This document shows, piece by piece, positions 1 through 7,925 of a DNA stretch of 30,684 nt (the first letter of the stretch is position 1; each line of letters begins with the position of its first letter). The DNA lies in IMG/VR virus record IMGVR_UViG_3300021962_000426, positions 1 to 30,684 of that record; one strand, 5' to 3'. The notes under the pieces were generated by a model. The model had not been told where the DNA came from. It saw nothing but the letters and a program-made list of their open reading frames with translations, and searched no databases. The stretch comes from a virus. The position numbers and the translations under genes are program-made.

Positions 1-172
1 ATTCCAAGACAGCAATTATATCAGACCACTCTCTACAAGCACCTTCTAGATTTGTTTCATCTTTGTCAGGATGTTTATCATCTGCTGTAAATCTAAGAAC
101 TTTACAAATCTCCTTTTGAAATTCAGACAGCTCTTCAACTAGACACACTAAAAGGTACTCTTTGATATTCAT
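1..172 (-). CDS. MazG-like nucleotide pyrophosphohydrolase, 3' end outside window
   Basis: The reading frame starts at ATG 172-170 and stays open to the window edge, giving 57 residues of an incomplete protein. An AGGAG sits 5-6 bases upstream and the previous gene stops three bases before this ATG. The N-terminus (MNIKEYLLVCLVEELSE) and the later EWSDIIAVLE give the metal-binding pattern of all-alpha NTP pyrophosphohydrolases: E14-x-x-E17 followed by E48-x-x-D51. MazG-type enzymes hydrolyse (d)NTPs to monophosphate and pyrophosphate; phage versions are thought to adjust nucleotide pools. The family call rests on motif recognition; the C-terminal half is not visible. The substrate cannot be inferred from this fragment. 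Confidence 0.75.
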   Translation of the reverse strand, partial: MNIKEYLLVCLVEELSEFQKEICKVLRFTADDKHPDKDETNLEGACREWSDIIAVLE

Positions 173-174
173 CG

Positions 175-543
175 TTACTCCTGTTCTAATCCTACTAGAA
201 TTTTTGGTGGTTGAATAATTTCTACACCAACAGGCCTCCATAGATGTAAACAAAATCTATGGTTGTTGATGTACTCTGAGTGTGGAGGATGGTATTGTAT
301 TACACAGTCGGTCTCGTCCCAGAACATGTCTTTGATAATACACATCTCATCCCACAATGGACAGCGATCCGTCCTGCTAACACTAACATGCTCCCAACCG
401 ACTTGGTCAGAGGCAATCACAAACAATTTCTGTTTGCATCCATTTAAGGTTACTACAACTTCAAAAGCACCATTATTTCCAAACGTAGCATCACTACCCA
501 TTACGCCGGATCTAAGACGAAACTTTTCAGGCACATGAAACAT
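175..543 (-). CDS. Conserved phage protein, DUF7694-like
   Basis: 122 residues. The core WEHVSVSRTDRCPLWDEMC followed by IKDMFWDETDCVIQYHPP, SEYINNHRFCLHLWRP and a closing PPKILVG is the signature of a small family found in many unrelated phages (I recognise it as DUF7694), with no established biochemical function. GGAGA lies about 6 bases before the ATG at 543. The gene overlaps the end of the upstream gene by 17 bases and is followed three bases later by the MazG-like gene, so it belongs to the same operon. It is rich in W, C and H, but no known catalytic motif is visible. Confidence 0.85.
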   Translation of the reverse strand: MFHVPEKFRLRSGVMGSDATFGNNGAFEVVVTLNGCKQKLFVIASDQVGWEHVSVSRTDRCPLWDEMCIIKDMFWDETDCVIQYHPPHSEYINNHRFCLHLWRPVGVEIIQPPKILVGLEQE

Positions 544-991
544 TTAATCTCTCCAAGAACCATTCAGGAATTTCTCGATTAGTCCAATTACAAAACTCTT
601 TCTTACTCATGTAGTAGTTTCTATAAGATTCTACTGCATCATCAGATTTAAATTCAATTGGCATAGCTAGTGCAAAGTCCGAATGACCTTCAGGTATTGG
701 ATTTAAAGGCCATTCAAGCGCATAGATAACTTCTGCACTCTTGTGTTCTTTTCCATACCTTTCTCGGTATTCCTCAGCAATACCTTTGCCATGCGCAACT
801 AACCATCTGTAATTACCCATAAAATCTCCAGCCCATATAGTGCATGGATGTTTTGGATGAGTTGGCTTATAAGGTCCGCCATTTATAGTAGAAAGTATTT
901 GAGCTGTTTCTAGGCACATTTTTACAATGTGTTTATCACACAAATACTGAGCAGCCTTGTAAGGATCTTTATCAAGAATAAATATATTCAT
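527..991 (-). CDS. Conserved phage protein of unknown function
   Basis: 154 residues starting MNIFILDKDPYKAAQYLCDK. The pattern DxDPxxAAxxLCDKHIVKM, then ETAQIL, HPCTIWA, NYRWLVAHG and a late SYRNYYxxKKxFxxW is a family I have seen in many large dsDNA phages, usually next to DNA metabolism genes. I cannot assign a reaction. The several conserved H, C and W residues would suit an enzyme. The ATG overlaps the stop of the upstream gene (TAATG), with GGAGG 5 bases ahead, so the start is well supported. It lies downstream of the DNA polymerase in the replication operon. Confidence 0.8.
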   Translation of the reverse strand: MNIFILDKDPYKAAQYLCDKHIVKMCLETAQILSTINGGPYKPTHPKHPCTIWAGDFMGNYRWLVAHGKGIAEEYRERYGKEHKSAEVIYALEWPLNPIPEGHSDFALAMPIEFKSDDAVESYRNYYMSKKEFCNWTNREIPEWFLERLNVSCA

Positions 992-1290
992 TATACCTCC
1001 AAGATAGACTTAATGCTCTTATATTTAATATCAGGTTTAAACGCATAGTTTGCTACACTGTCTATAACCTTGCCTACGCTAAAGAAGTTATTTGTAGGAA
1101 CTAAAACTACAGAACCTTTTGCAATTGGTTTCTCATACATGTAAGTGTATGGCTTAGACCAATATCCACGTTCATTAAACACTACTTGAATACCGTACAT
1201 TTCTTTCTCCAAATAATCACATGCACCGGAGGCTGTAATTGAACAGCGCTCATCTTTATGGCATAGCGAAGAACATTTAGTGTACTTCAT
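991..1290 (-). CDS. Small conserved phage protein, possibly Cys-rich
   Basis: The frame is open from 1359, but the first 23 codons lie inside the DNA polymerase 3' end and I prefer the ATG at 1290, giving 99 residues and a 14-base overlap with the polymerase. No strong Shine-Dalgarno is visible at either start, so translation may be coupled to the polymerase. The N-terminal 20 residues hold four cysteines (KCSSLCHKDERC, then GAC), which could bind a metal; this is only inference. The rest (YTYMYEKPIAKGSVVLVPT, then FSVGKV) looks like a small beta-barrel, a pattern seen in other small phage proteins. Function unknown. Confidence 0.65.
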   Translation of the reverse strand: MKYTKCSSLCHKDERCSITASGACDYLEKEMYGIQVVFNERGYWSKPYTYMYEKPIAKGSVVLVPTNNFFSVGKVIDSVANYAFKPDIKYKSIKSILEV

Positions 1291-3145
1291 ACCAATTGTT
1301 ACCAATTTTTGCATCACCACCCATAATTGTAATTCCAAACAACTTTGGGCCTTCTGCAAATGCTCGTTTACCTATTTCAGCAGCTCTTTCAGCATATTCT
1401 TCAGGCACTTGAAAGTCAATTTCGTCATGGTAATAAATACAAGGAATAAAAGGAATTCCTTCCTTTTCAAACTGTTCCATTGTAAGCATTAGCGCAGAAC
1501 TGCAAGTAATCTTCTCAGCAGACTGTAGCAGATAAACAAGAAGCTTATGAAAGGAATCAACATAAATACGATTGCCAGCGAGAGAAGGTATGTAACCGTC
1601 TCCATACTGTGATGTCTTCCCATAGATACTCTCCAGTTTTTCAATAAGTGCTTTGAATCCTGGCACAGCTTTCAGGAAGCCAGCTTTTAGCTTTTTGCCA
1701 TTCTTTTCATCCATGTTTCCGAATATGTAGCTCCAAAGTTTCGTGCCAGAAGCACCAAACAAGAAAGCATACAAAATTCGTTTTGCTTGAGATCTCTTCA
1801 CTTCATAGACAACTCCCATCTCTTCAAGAACTTTTGTAAGAACATCAGCATTGTACTGGTGAATATCACCGTGTAGCAAAGTATCGATAAACTTTTGATC
1901 ACCAAGATAGTGAGCTAGACCTCTCGCTTGGTTACCTGACGAGTCACAGCCAATAAGTTTCCAGCCAGGCTTACAAGTAAATAGGGCTCTCATTTCTGGA
2001 CCCCAAGGACTGTCTGCTGCAGGAACGTTAACAATAATAGAATGTCTAGCACGCATACTTGGTGTGCCAATCAACATCATATCACCGTGAAGCATTCCAT
2101 TAGAGTCAGTATTTTCAATCCAAGTCTTTAAGATACCATATCTAGATTTTGCGGTTAAGAACTCTGTATACAACTTACCATCGCCGCCAAGAAACTCAAG
2201 ACTATCTTCAGTTACTTTAGGAGATGTCTTTTCTTTCTTATTAGTATCTGGATTGATTTTGGTATTCCATTCAGTTGGTTGCCAGCCATTCCTATATAGA
2301 AACACTTTTACATCTGCAACAGAATCCAAAGACAGCGGTGCAAATTCTACTCTACAGTATTCACCTGCTACCATTCTATCTTCACCTTCAAAACCTGAAC
2401 ACGGATCAATATCAAACCACCTAGCGGTATGAACATCATAGAAACCATTTTTAGTCCATTTCGGAAACTTAGTTTCTACAACACCCTTCTTCAAGTCTGT
2501 TTGAATTGTCTTTAAGCCAAGTCTTTTAGACAGTGCATCATAGGCTTTTTGCATTTCAGCTTCAAGTCTTGCATAAAGCTCTTTGGCTTTTACAATATCA
2601 AAAGGCCAGCCATGTAAACTAGCATAAGTGCACCATTTAGCTGCAGCATGCTCAGCTTTTAAATATTGTTTTACAGCAGGAGCTTTCTCTGCAATAGCGG
2701 ATAGTTCTCTTAATAGCTTTTCATAAACCTTTACACTGACAAGAACGTCTTGAATACAGTAATCAATCATCTCTTGAGAGAGCTTTGACCAATCACTGAA
2801 TTCATGCTTTTCATCACCTAAGGCTTGACCCCAACGTTCAAGGCTATGTCCATCGTTTCCAAATCGTTTGTAATTTAGAATTTGAGACATCAATAGCGTA
2901 TCATGAAAGTTGCAAGTCTTTGGGAATTCAAAGTCAAACAACTTCTTTAACACAAATACGTCAAAGCCTAGAATATTGTGGCCTACAATCAGTTTAGCAT
3001 TACTAAACTCTTCTTTCCAAGAAAGATCGCCTTCAAGCCAATGCTTTGTTTCTTTAGTATCAAGATTGTGCGCTGCCAAGACCCACATCTTAGTGCAGTC
3101 TTTTAGCAGGGCATCTGTTTCAATGTCAAATACCCAGCGCGACAT
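1277..3145 (-). CDS. T7-like family A DNA polymerase with 3'-5' exonuclease
   Basis: 622 residues (T7 gp5 has 704). The 3'-5' exonuclease motifs are intact: DIETD with D7 and E9, GHNILGFD with D62, and YCIQD with Y129 and D133. Polymerase motif A is GCDSSG (D401), motif B RSQAKRILYAFLFG (K455, Y459), motif C YYHDEID (H573, D574), and the protein ends DAKIGNNWYEVH, much like the T7 C-terminus. Residues about 215-270 fill the place of the thioredoxin-binding loop in T7 gp5 (compare MVAG and NGWQPTEW with T7), so a host processivity factor may be recruited; that part is inference. AGGAG for this gene is embedded in the last codons of the upstream gene, whose TAA directly precedes the ATG. This is the replicative enzyme of the phage. 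Confidence 0.97.
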   Translation of the reverse strand: MSRWVFDIETDALLKDCTKMWVLAAHNLDTKETKHWLEGDLSWKEEFSNAKLIVGHNILGFDVFVLKKLFDFEFPKTCNFHDTLLMSQILNYKRFGNDGHSLERWGQALGDEKHEFSDWSKLSQEMIDYCIQDVLVSVKVYEKLLRELSAIAEKAPAVKQYLKAEHAAAKWCTYASLHGWPFDIVKAKELYARLEAEMQKAYDALSKRLGLKTIQTDLKKGVVETKFPKWTKNGFYDVHTARWFDIDPCSGFEGEDRMVAGEYCRVEFAPLSLDSVADVKVFLYRNGWQPTEWNTKINPDTNKKEKTSPKVTEDSLEFLGGDGKLYTEFLTAKSRYGILKTWIENTDSNGMLHGDMMLIGTPSMRARHSIIVNVPAADSPWGPEMRALFTCKPGWKLIGCDSSGNQARGLAHYLGDQKFIDTLLHGDIHQYNADVLTKVLEEMGVVYEVKRSQAKRILYAFLFGASGTKLWSYIFGNMDEKNGKKLKAGFLKAVPGFKALIEKLESIYGKTSQYGDGYIPSLAGNRIYVDSFHKLLVYLLQSAEKITCSSALMLTMEQFEKEGIPFIPCIYYHDEIDFQVPEEYAERAAEIGKRAFAEGPKLFGITIMGGDAKIGNNWYEVH

Positions 3146-3766
3146 TTAAGACTCCTTAATAAGCTTCATAAACGTATTAATCACATCTTGCTTAATTTCT
3201 GAAGCCTTTCGGTCATCATTTAAGGTTTTGTGCAACTCAGAATCTAGTATAATTGCACAGCCTGCCATTAGATGAGCAAGATGGTGCACTTTACTATCAC
3301 TTGCGTAAGTCTCTCCAGAATACCAAGCAAATAAATGACGAGCCATAGCATCAAAGAAAATAGAAGTAGTAGCTCCAGCATCTCGCCAGTTATACTTTTC
3401 GTATTTATTAACGCCATCTTGCATTGCTGCGCCTAAAGCATAGATAGCTACAGGCGGTATTGCAGATATTCCAGGTTTCTTAATTGCGACTGCGGTTTTG
3501 AGATTTCTGTCCGGCAATGGAAGCTTTGGATCTTCTTTTCCAGGTTTCCACGCAGCAGCTCTTTCTAAAGACACAATATAGCCTTCAAGATCATCAAGAG
3601 ATCTGAGAGTATACTTCTGCTTATTTTCAAGCATATCATAGACATCCACATAGAATGGCCATGTTACATCTTTTTCCTTAATCTCTTCAATACGAGTAGA
3701 TGTGTCAACTCTGGTTGGTCCAGTGTCTGACCCATCATCCTTATATATCGTATACATATAACGCAT
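3146..3766 (-). CDS. dATP/dGTP diphosphohydrolase-domain protein (PF18909-like)
   Basis: 206 residues. Residues about 97-187 (KPGISAIPPVAIYALGAAM, DGVNKYEKYNWRD, FFDAMARHLFAWYSGE, VHHLAHLMAGCAIILDSE) match the domain named dATP/dGTP diphosphohydrolase N-terminal, formerly DUF5664. The domain is linked in the literature to MazZ-type enzymes that remove dGTP or dATP from phage-infected cells, but it is widespread in phages without modified DNA. The first 75 residues form a separate region of unknown role, mostly beta and charged. AAAGGGAC precedes the ATG. The position directly before the DNA polymerase and two operon steps from a MazG-like gene supports a role in nucleotide supply. Catalytic residues have not been proven from this sequence. 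Confidence 0.85.
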   Translation of the reverse strand: MRYMYTIYKDDGSDTGPTRVDTSTRIEEIKEKDVTWPFYVDVYDMLENKQKYTLRSLDDLEGYIVSLERAAAWKPGKEDPKLPLPDRNLKTAVAIKKPGISAIPPVAIYALGAAMQDGVNKYEKYNWRDAGATTSIFFDAMARHLFAWYSGETYASDSKVHHLAHLMAGCAIILDSELHKTLNDDRKASEIKQDVINTFMKLIKES

Positions 3767-3776
3767 ATTGTCCCTT

Positions 3777-3938
3777 TCAGATGTGTTGCGTACTATGAGT
3801 TACGTCAGCCAGCATTACTGTTACTTCATAACTCTTTTTCGCTTTGAAAAGCTTTGCAGCTTTTTGTTGTGCTTCATAAGAGGATGTTGCCTCTACTTGA
3901 AGCTGCTTACCTTTGTAAAATGCAATGTATGGTCTCAT
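3777..3938 (-). CDS. 53-residue conserved small phage protein
   Basis: A 53-codon gene read directly from the sequence. Its start MRPYIAFYKGKQLQVEA and centre AAKLFKAKKSYEVTVMLA match a small family common in T7-like and N4-like phages (KAKKSYExTVxLA). It fills the gap between the ssDNA-binding protein and the diphosphohydrolase gene, ending 10 bases before the latter's start. There is no Shine-Dalgarno just ahead of the ATG: the nine bases upstream are only A and T, coming straight from the terminator hairpin. Function unknown; the pattern of beta strand, helix and basic strand would fit a small nucleic-acid-binding or host-takeover protein, which is only inference. Confidence 0.82.
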   Translation of the reverse strand: MRPYIAFYKGKQLQVEATSSYEAQQKAAKLFKAKKSYEVTVMLADVTHSTQHI

Positions 3939-3940
3939 TT

Positions 3941-3977
3941 AAATTAAAAAGGGCTATCCTTTTATAGATAGCCCTTT
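3941..3977 (-). terminator. Intrinsic terminator after the ssDNA-binding protein gene
   Basis: On the minus strand an 11-bp perfect stem (AAAGGGCTATC / GATAGCCCTTT, positions 3948-3977) with an 8-base loop is followed by TTAATTT. It starts 8 bases after the stop codon of the ssDNA-binding protein gene. The run-off U tract touches the ATG of the next small gene, so the hairpin may also affect that gene's translation. Confidence 0.88.
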
Positions 3978-3985
3978 GTTTCCTC

Positions 3986-4498
3986 TTAGAATGCGTCTTC
4001 TTCAGATGCAGCTTCCATCTCTTCTTCAGAAGGCTCAATTGTCTCCGTTTCAGTCATACCGAACTCATCATCACGAGGCTTAGCCTTGTAAACAATATGT
4101 TTCGTAATCTGAATACCCATCAGAACAGACGCAGTGCCTTTGCCACCACCCTCTTTTGGATACTCGTATTGGAACAGTCGCACATTGCCGATAGAACCAT
4201 TACCAATAGAGTCTGGATCAATGTCTGCCAAATGCCCATTAACTACCTTGATTGGAGATGCGGGTTCTCCATCTTCCTTAATAGACTTCTTACGAAGATT
4301 AACACGGAAGTATGGTGCGCCTTCATCAGGTACTACAGCTTTTACAGGCAGATTCAACTCTTCCCAAGCTTTCTTTGTAGCCTTGTCATAAGTACGAATT
4401 TGACATTCCCATGTTGGGTTCTTTTTGTTGAACTTGTTGTTAGGACGCTTAGGATTAAGCTTTGCAAACCAAATTTCACAGTCTCGAATGATAGCCAT
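3986..4498 (-). CDS. ssDNA-binding protein, gp2.5-type
   Basis: 170 residues. It starts MAIIRDCEIWFAKLNPKRPN and continues with a beta-rich core containing WECQIRT, APYFRVNLRKKSIK, GNGSIGNVRLFQYEYP and VLMGIQITKHIVY, as in phage single-stranded DNA-binding proteins of the OB-fold type. The C-terminus is strongly acidic and ends in an aromatic residue (EEEMEAASEEDAF), the hallmark by which T7 gp2.5-like proteins contact the replisome. AAGGAAAG lies 3 bases before the ATG. It is the first gene after the 18-bp repeat and the hairpin at 4529-4543, and a terminator follows it, so it may form its own abundant short transcript, as expected for a stoichiometric binding protein. Function inferred from sequence pattern and context. 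Confidence 0.85.
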   Translation of the reverse strand: MAIIRDCEIWFAKLNPKRPNNKFNKKNPTWECQIRTYDKATKKAWEELNLPVKAVVPDEGAPYFRVNLRKKSIKEDGEPASPIKVVNGHLADIDPDSIGNGSIGNVRLFQYEYPKEGGGKGTASVLMGIQITKHIVYKAKPRDDEFGMTETETIEPSEEEMEAASEEDAF

Positions 4499-4528
4499 TT
4501 TCTTTCCTTGATAAACTAGAATTTAAAT

Positions 4529-4558
4529 CCCTCACCTAGAGGGTTAATTTAACGGGTT
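4529..4558 (-). promoter_or_regulatory. 18-bp repeat copy 1 with T3-promoter-like core and small hairpin
   Basis: On the minus strand positions 4558-4541 read AACCCGTTAAATTAACCC, identical to 11126-11109. The 11 bases at 4549-4539, AATTAACCCTC, equal the first 11 bases of the phage T3 promoter, and a GGGA follows one base later than in T3. A perfect 5-bp stem (CCCTC / GAGGG, 4529-4543, loop of 5) overlaps it. It lies 30-60 bases before the ssDNA-binding protein gene. The repeat is seen directly; its use as a promoter for the phage RNA polymerase, or as an operator, is inference. Confidence 0.5.
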
Positions 4559-4908
4559 TAGGCGTTGTTCAACGCATTAATTTCTTTAGTAATAGCGTCA
4601 GCTTCTGCCGTAAGTTTAGCCTGATACGCTTCAAGTGCCTTAAGCTTCTCGCTTGTATCAGGTTTCCTGGGAGAAATATCAGACGCATTGATAATCATAA
4701 CATTTGGCTTTCCTTTGACCTCTTCAATAGATTTAATAACTCCGTCCCAATTTCGGTCAATCGTAACGCTAGTTGCATTCAAAATTGATTCTAGGAAATT
4801 AGGATCAAAGTCGATACAGAGATGCTGACGTGAGTCAATGCTAATAAGAATTTTCATTTCGCTTTCCGCTTCGGTTACTTGAACTTTTACACAGTTAATT
4901 TCATTCAT
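4558..4908 (-). CDS. Small phage protein with C-terminal coiled coil
   Basis: The frame is open from 4950, but the best start is the ATG at 4908 (MNEINCVKVQVTEAES): GAGGAAG is 9 bases upstream and the ATG overlaps the stop of the upstream gene by 8 bases (ATGAATGA). That gives 116 residues. Residues about 1-75 look beta-rich (MKILISIDS, SVTIDRNWDGVI, NVMIINAS); from about 80 to the end lies a Lys/Glu/Ala-rich helix (KLKALEAYQAKL, then AITKEINAL), a probable coiled coil. I do not recognise the family. It lies in the replication operon between RNA polymerase and the ssDNA-binding protein gene. Confidence 0.75.
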   Translation of the reverse strand: MNEINCVKVQVTEAESEMKILISIDSRQHLCIDFDPNFLESILNATSVTIDRNWDGVIKSIEEVKGKPNVMIINASDISPRKPDTSEKLKALEAYQAKLTAEADAITKEINALNNA

Positions 4909-5107
4909 TTTCATCTTCCTCAAATGTAGAATCCCACTCATCAGACACAATTCCAGTCAAGATAAACTCACGTTGATCAGGACTAAGATTTGGCATTGCC
5001 TCTTGAATTAACATTCCGCTATTCCATTTATCAAACTCCTCTTGGGTTACTGGAATATCTAGCGTTCTTTCGATGCCAGACAATATACTCTTCTTAGTAA
5101 TTAACAT
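4901..5107 (-). CDS. 68-residue conserved small phage protein
   Basis: 68 residues. The centre (VTQEEFDKWNSGMLIQEAMP, then NLSPDQREFILTG and SDEWD) is a recurring motif in short phage proteins of many families; no biochemical role is established. AAAGGATG lies 5 bases ahead and the start codon shares one base with the previous stop (TAATG), so the start is firm. The highly acidic tail (STFEEDENE) overlaps the start of the next gene by 8 bases. Confidence 0.83.
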   Translation of the reverse strand: MLITKKSILSGIERTLDIPVTQEEFDKWNSGMLIQEAMPNLSPDQREFILTGIVSDEWDSTFEEDENE

Positions 5108-5622
5108 TAGTCATCCTTTTGTGTGCTCCAAACACGTTGATGCTCAATCAGATGTTCCTCAAGTCTTGCGGCTTCCCAAAGTATTTCTGGCACATAATAT
5201 ACATTACCGCCAGCGTTATTCCAACAAAGCAGAAACACAGCCCAACCTGAACTACGATCTTTTCCCACAAAGTCACAGCAGTCCCACGACATGGGTTTGT
5301 CAGTCACATTAGGCCATTTGTCGTCATGAGTTTTAGCCCATTCAAAGTCACAACCTTCAATTTGTTTTAAATCCTCTTCCGTTTCACAGATGAATAGATC
5401 ACCTCCTAAGTTATATACAAAAGAATCTTCTTCAGAGTCACTAAGACTATTTCGAATTTCAATAATCTTTTGAAGGGTCATTTCCTCATTAGGATCATAC
5501 GTATCTGCAAATCCATCAAGATAGCTTGCCTGAGTCATTGCAGACTCTTGTAAAACACAAAATGGAACTTTACCATCTTTAAAGCCTTGATAGACTTCTC
5601 TAAAGTTTTTAAATTGTAGCAT
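5107..5622 (-). CDS. Phage protein of unknown function
   Basis: The frame is open from 5643, inside the RNA polymerase end, but the ATG at 5622 has AGAGGA 4-5 bases upstream and leaves an 8-base gap, so I choose it: 171 residues, starting MLQFKNFREVYQGFKDGKVP. Later segments include TQASYLDGFADTYDPNEEM, FVYNLGGDLFICETEEDL, SWDCCDFVG and GWAVFLLCWNNAGGNVYYVP. Apparently a soluble mixed alpha/beta protein; the last strand has the look of phage proteins found beside polymerases, but I cannot name the function. No membrane segment or signal peptide is convincing. Confidence 0.78.
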   Translation of the reverse strand: MLQFKNFREVYQGFKDGKVPFCVLQESAMTQASYLDGFADTYDPNEEMTLQKIIEIRNSLSDSEEDSFVYNLGGDLFICETEEDLKQIEGCDFEWAKTHDDKWPNVTDKPMSWDCCDFVGKDRSSGWAVFLLCWNNAGGNVYYVPEILWEAARLEEHLIEHQRVWSTQKDD

Positions 5623-5630
5623 AATATCCT

Positions 5631-7925
5631 CTATGCAAAACAATACTCTGAATCTAGAATCAAAGAGATGTCAAGAGTACCAAACTGAACACCACTGATA
5701 TCACCATCAATATCTTTCATAATAGATGTTAATGGATCAGCGCTATACAACTCCACAAAAGTTTCTCTAATCAATCTAAACAACTTAGGCATATCTGCAA
5801 GCAAACAACCAAAGCTGTCATGGATTGTGGTCAATGGAAAGTCTGCTCTATGCACTGTCAATGCAAGATGTGCAGCATCTAGACTATGAATTGCATTAGG
5901 GCTTGCGCCTTGAGATTGTTTACCTTTTGATGGTTTAACATCCTCAATAAAACATACTGCTAATTGCAATGTATTTTCATAGTAGCCTGTGCTGTTTCTC
6001 TCACCTACAGGTGGTCCATATTGAACCCATATCTTTTTGACTTTACCTTCTGTATAATTTTGAACTACAGGAAAGTTTGTAACTGGTACAGTCCAAGACA
6101 AGAATTGTCCAGCTGCTTCAGCTTTCTTACCTGCTTGCTCAAACACAGATAGCAATTGCATTGGACGTTTCAATGAAATTCTACAATCTTCAAACACTTC
6201 TCTGCCAAGATATGCGCCCCACTTATGTTCCATATGTAGTAACAAATCAATACCATGCTTTCTTGCATCATCAATTTGCTGCTGACCTAGGCCATAAGCT
6301 GTACCGCCATATGGCAAAGTCATTACATTTCTCTTTACAACCTTTCGTCTATGTTTCAAGTCTACGACTCTAGACCAATACACTGGCGCAGCAACATCTA
6401 ATAGATTTTGATAAGTATTTTTAAACTTTAAAATCTCGTCAATAAGCTCTTTTCTTTTGTCACTCTTAGGCTCAGCTAGATGAATTTGCTTTTTAAGTTC
6501 AATAAGATTATCTATAAAGGTTTCACAAGACTTTATAGTATGTGGACTCATTGCCTTCAATTGAATTGCAAGTCTATCCCAAACATGATCTGCAACATAT
6601 TTGTACAAATCGCCTGGCAAGTCTAACGGAACAAGATTAACGTGCGGTGCTGTAATCTCATCACGAGTCAATGCAGACAAATGTTGTGAGCCGTTATTAC
6701 TGCCATCAATATAGCATTCAAGACTAGATGAGAAGTCATAAGGATCTACACCCAGGGCTTCAAGACCTTGATCAATCATTGCTATATCAATGTAGTCGTC
6801 AAAGAAAGACATCTGCCAATCTCTAAACTTTTTAAATTCAAAGCATGCAGCAAGAAATTGCCATGGCTTATCAGCCTTCATCCAGCCTTGATTTACTTTC
6901 GGTTTCTCAGCATAAGACAGCAATATTTCTTCATTATCTAGAGACCACATGTATCGATCTTTTAGAGGAATCTTATCAGTCTTTGCGCCATCATCTCTAC
7001 CAGCATCGCCAGCCCAGTTACTAGCAACAGACACTAGCAGCCAGAAAAAGCCTTCTCTTCCTATTGGTTTTTGATCAACACGAAGCAGCAAACCTCTAGC
7101 TAGATCGGAGCCTTGCTCATGCAGATATGCTGTAGCAGGATACTTTCGACCTCTGAAGTCATAGTAATAGAGATGATAAAAGTTTTTATCTAAGAACCTT
7201 TTTGCAATACTTCCAATTGCCTTTGCTTCTCTAAGTTTAGTTGCTTTTGCTTCAGGATTTTGTAATTCCCAAATATCTGCAAATGCATCAGTTTTATTTC
7301 GAAGTGCCCACAAATGAATATCGTAAACATCTTTGTTTATACGCCATCCAACTTGCTGTGCCTTATTTACACAATCAAATACAATAGGATGATTTTCAAC
7401 AGACAGTTTGTCTAAGACATCTTTGTTTCCAGTCTTTACAAGCCAAGCGCCTGTTTCATGCCTTGCAGCTTTCCAAGGAGCATATGGCACTTCAGCTGGT
7501 AATTTTTCAATTTGATTAGCTACAAGAGATTCCCATAGGCTGCAAATAGAATCATCATCAAGCACTTGCACAATATAGCTGGCATGCCCTTTAGAACCTT
7601 GACCTAGCATAACTTGTATCATTGAAAGTTCTTCAAATGAGTACAGCATGAAAGCACCAGTCTTAGCAGCGGCTGCAGAATCTCTCTTAAGTCTGTACTT
7701 ATTGCGAATGTTATGACCAATCGCAGATATAATTTCTGTCAGATAGATTGTGTTCTTGTTTGTTCCTTTCTTTGCACGAGTGTATAGATAGACTACAGAT
7801 ATTACATTATCAATGTAATCTTCTACCTTTAATTTAAATAAAAACTTCAAAGGACTTTGTGGTGCAATTTCAGTCTTTATTCTAGAACTTATAGAGTCAA
7901 TCAGTTTTTGTTTCAATGTTTGCAA
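5631..7925 (-). CDS. T7-like single-subunit DNA-directed RNA polymerase
   Basis: 764 residues at most (T7 RNAP has 883). The catalytic set is complete: YYDFRGRKYP (R258-R260), YIDGSNNGSQHLSALTRDE with catalytic D407 (T7 D537), KRNVMTLPYGG with K531 and Y539 (T7 K631, Y639), and TIHDSFG with D703 (T7 D812). The C-terminal SEYCFA mirrors the T7 FAFA foot. The N-terminal domain is shorter and diverged. Start choice is unusual: there is no ATG before codon 93. The frame opens at TTG 7925, one base after GAGG; a second TTG at 7916 has a better-spaced GAGG and gives a protein three residues shorter. It transcribes phage genes from its own promoters, probably the middle and late ones. It lies after a strong terminator and two micro-ORFs. 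Confidence 0.97.
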   Translation of the reverse strand: MQTLKQKLIDSISSRIKTEIAPQSPLKFLFKLKVEDYIDNVISVVYLYTRAKKGTNKNTIYLTEIISAIGHNIRNKYRLKRDSAAAAKTGAFMLYSFEELSMIQVMLGQGSKGHASYIVQVLDDDSICSLWESLVANQIEKLPAEVPYAPWKAARHETGAWLVKTGNKDVLDKLSVENHPIVFDCVNKAQQVGWRINKDVYDIHLWALRNKTDAFADIWELQNPEAKATKLREAKAIGSIAKRFLDKNFYHLYYYDFRGRKYPATAYLHEQGSDLARGLLLRVDQKPIGREGFFWLLVSVASNWAGDAGRDDGAKTDKIPLKDRYMWSLDNEEILLSYAEKPKVNQGWMKADKPWQFLAACFEFKKFRDWQMSFFDDYIDIAMIDQGLEALGVDPYDFSSSLECYIDGSNNGSQHLSALTRDEITAPHVNLVPLDLPGDLYKYVADHVWDRLAIQLKAMSPHTIKSCETFIDNLIELKKQIHLAEPKSDKRKELIDEILKFKNTYQNLLDVAAPVYWSRVVDLKHRRKVVKRNVMTLPYGGTAYGLGQQQIDDARKHGIDLLLHMEHKWGAYLGREVFEDCRISLKRPMQLLSVFEQAGKKAEAAGQFLSWTVPVTNFPVVQNYTEGKVKKIWVQYGPPVGERNSTGYYENTLQLAVCFIEDVKPSKGKQSQGASPNAIHSLDAAHLALTVHRADFPLTTIHDSFGCLLADMPKLFRLIRETFVELYSADPLTSIMKDIDGDISGVQFGTLDISLILDSEYCFA

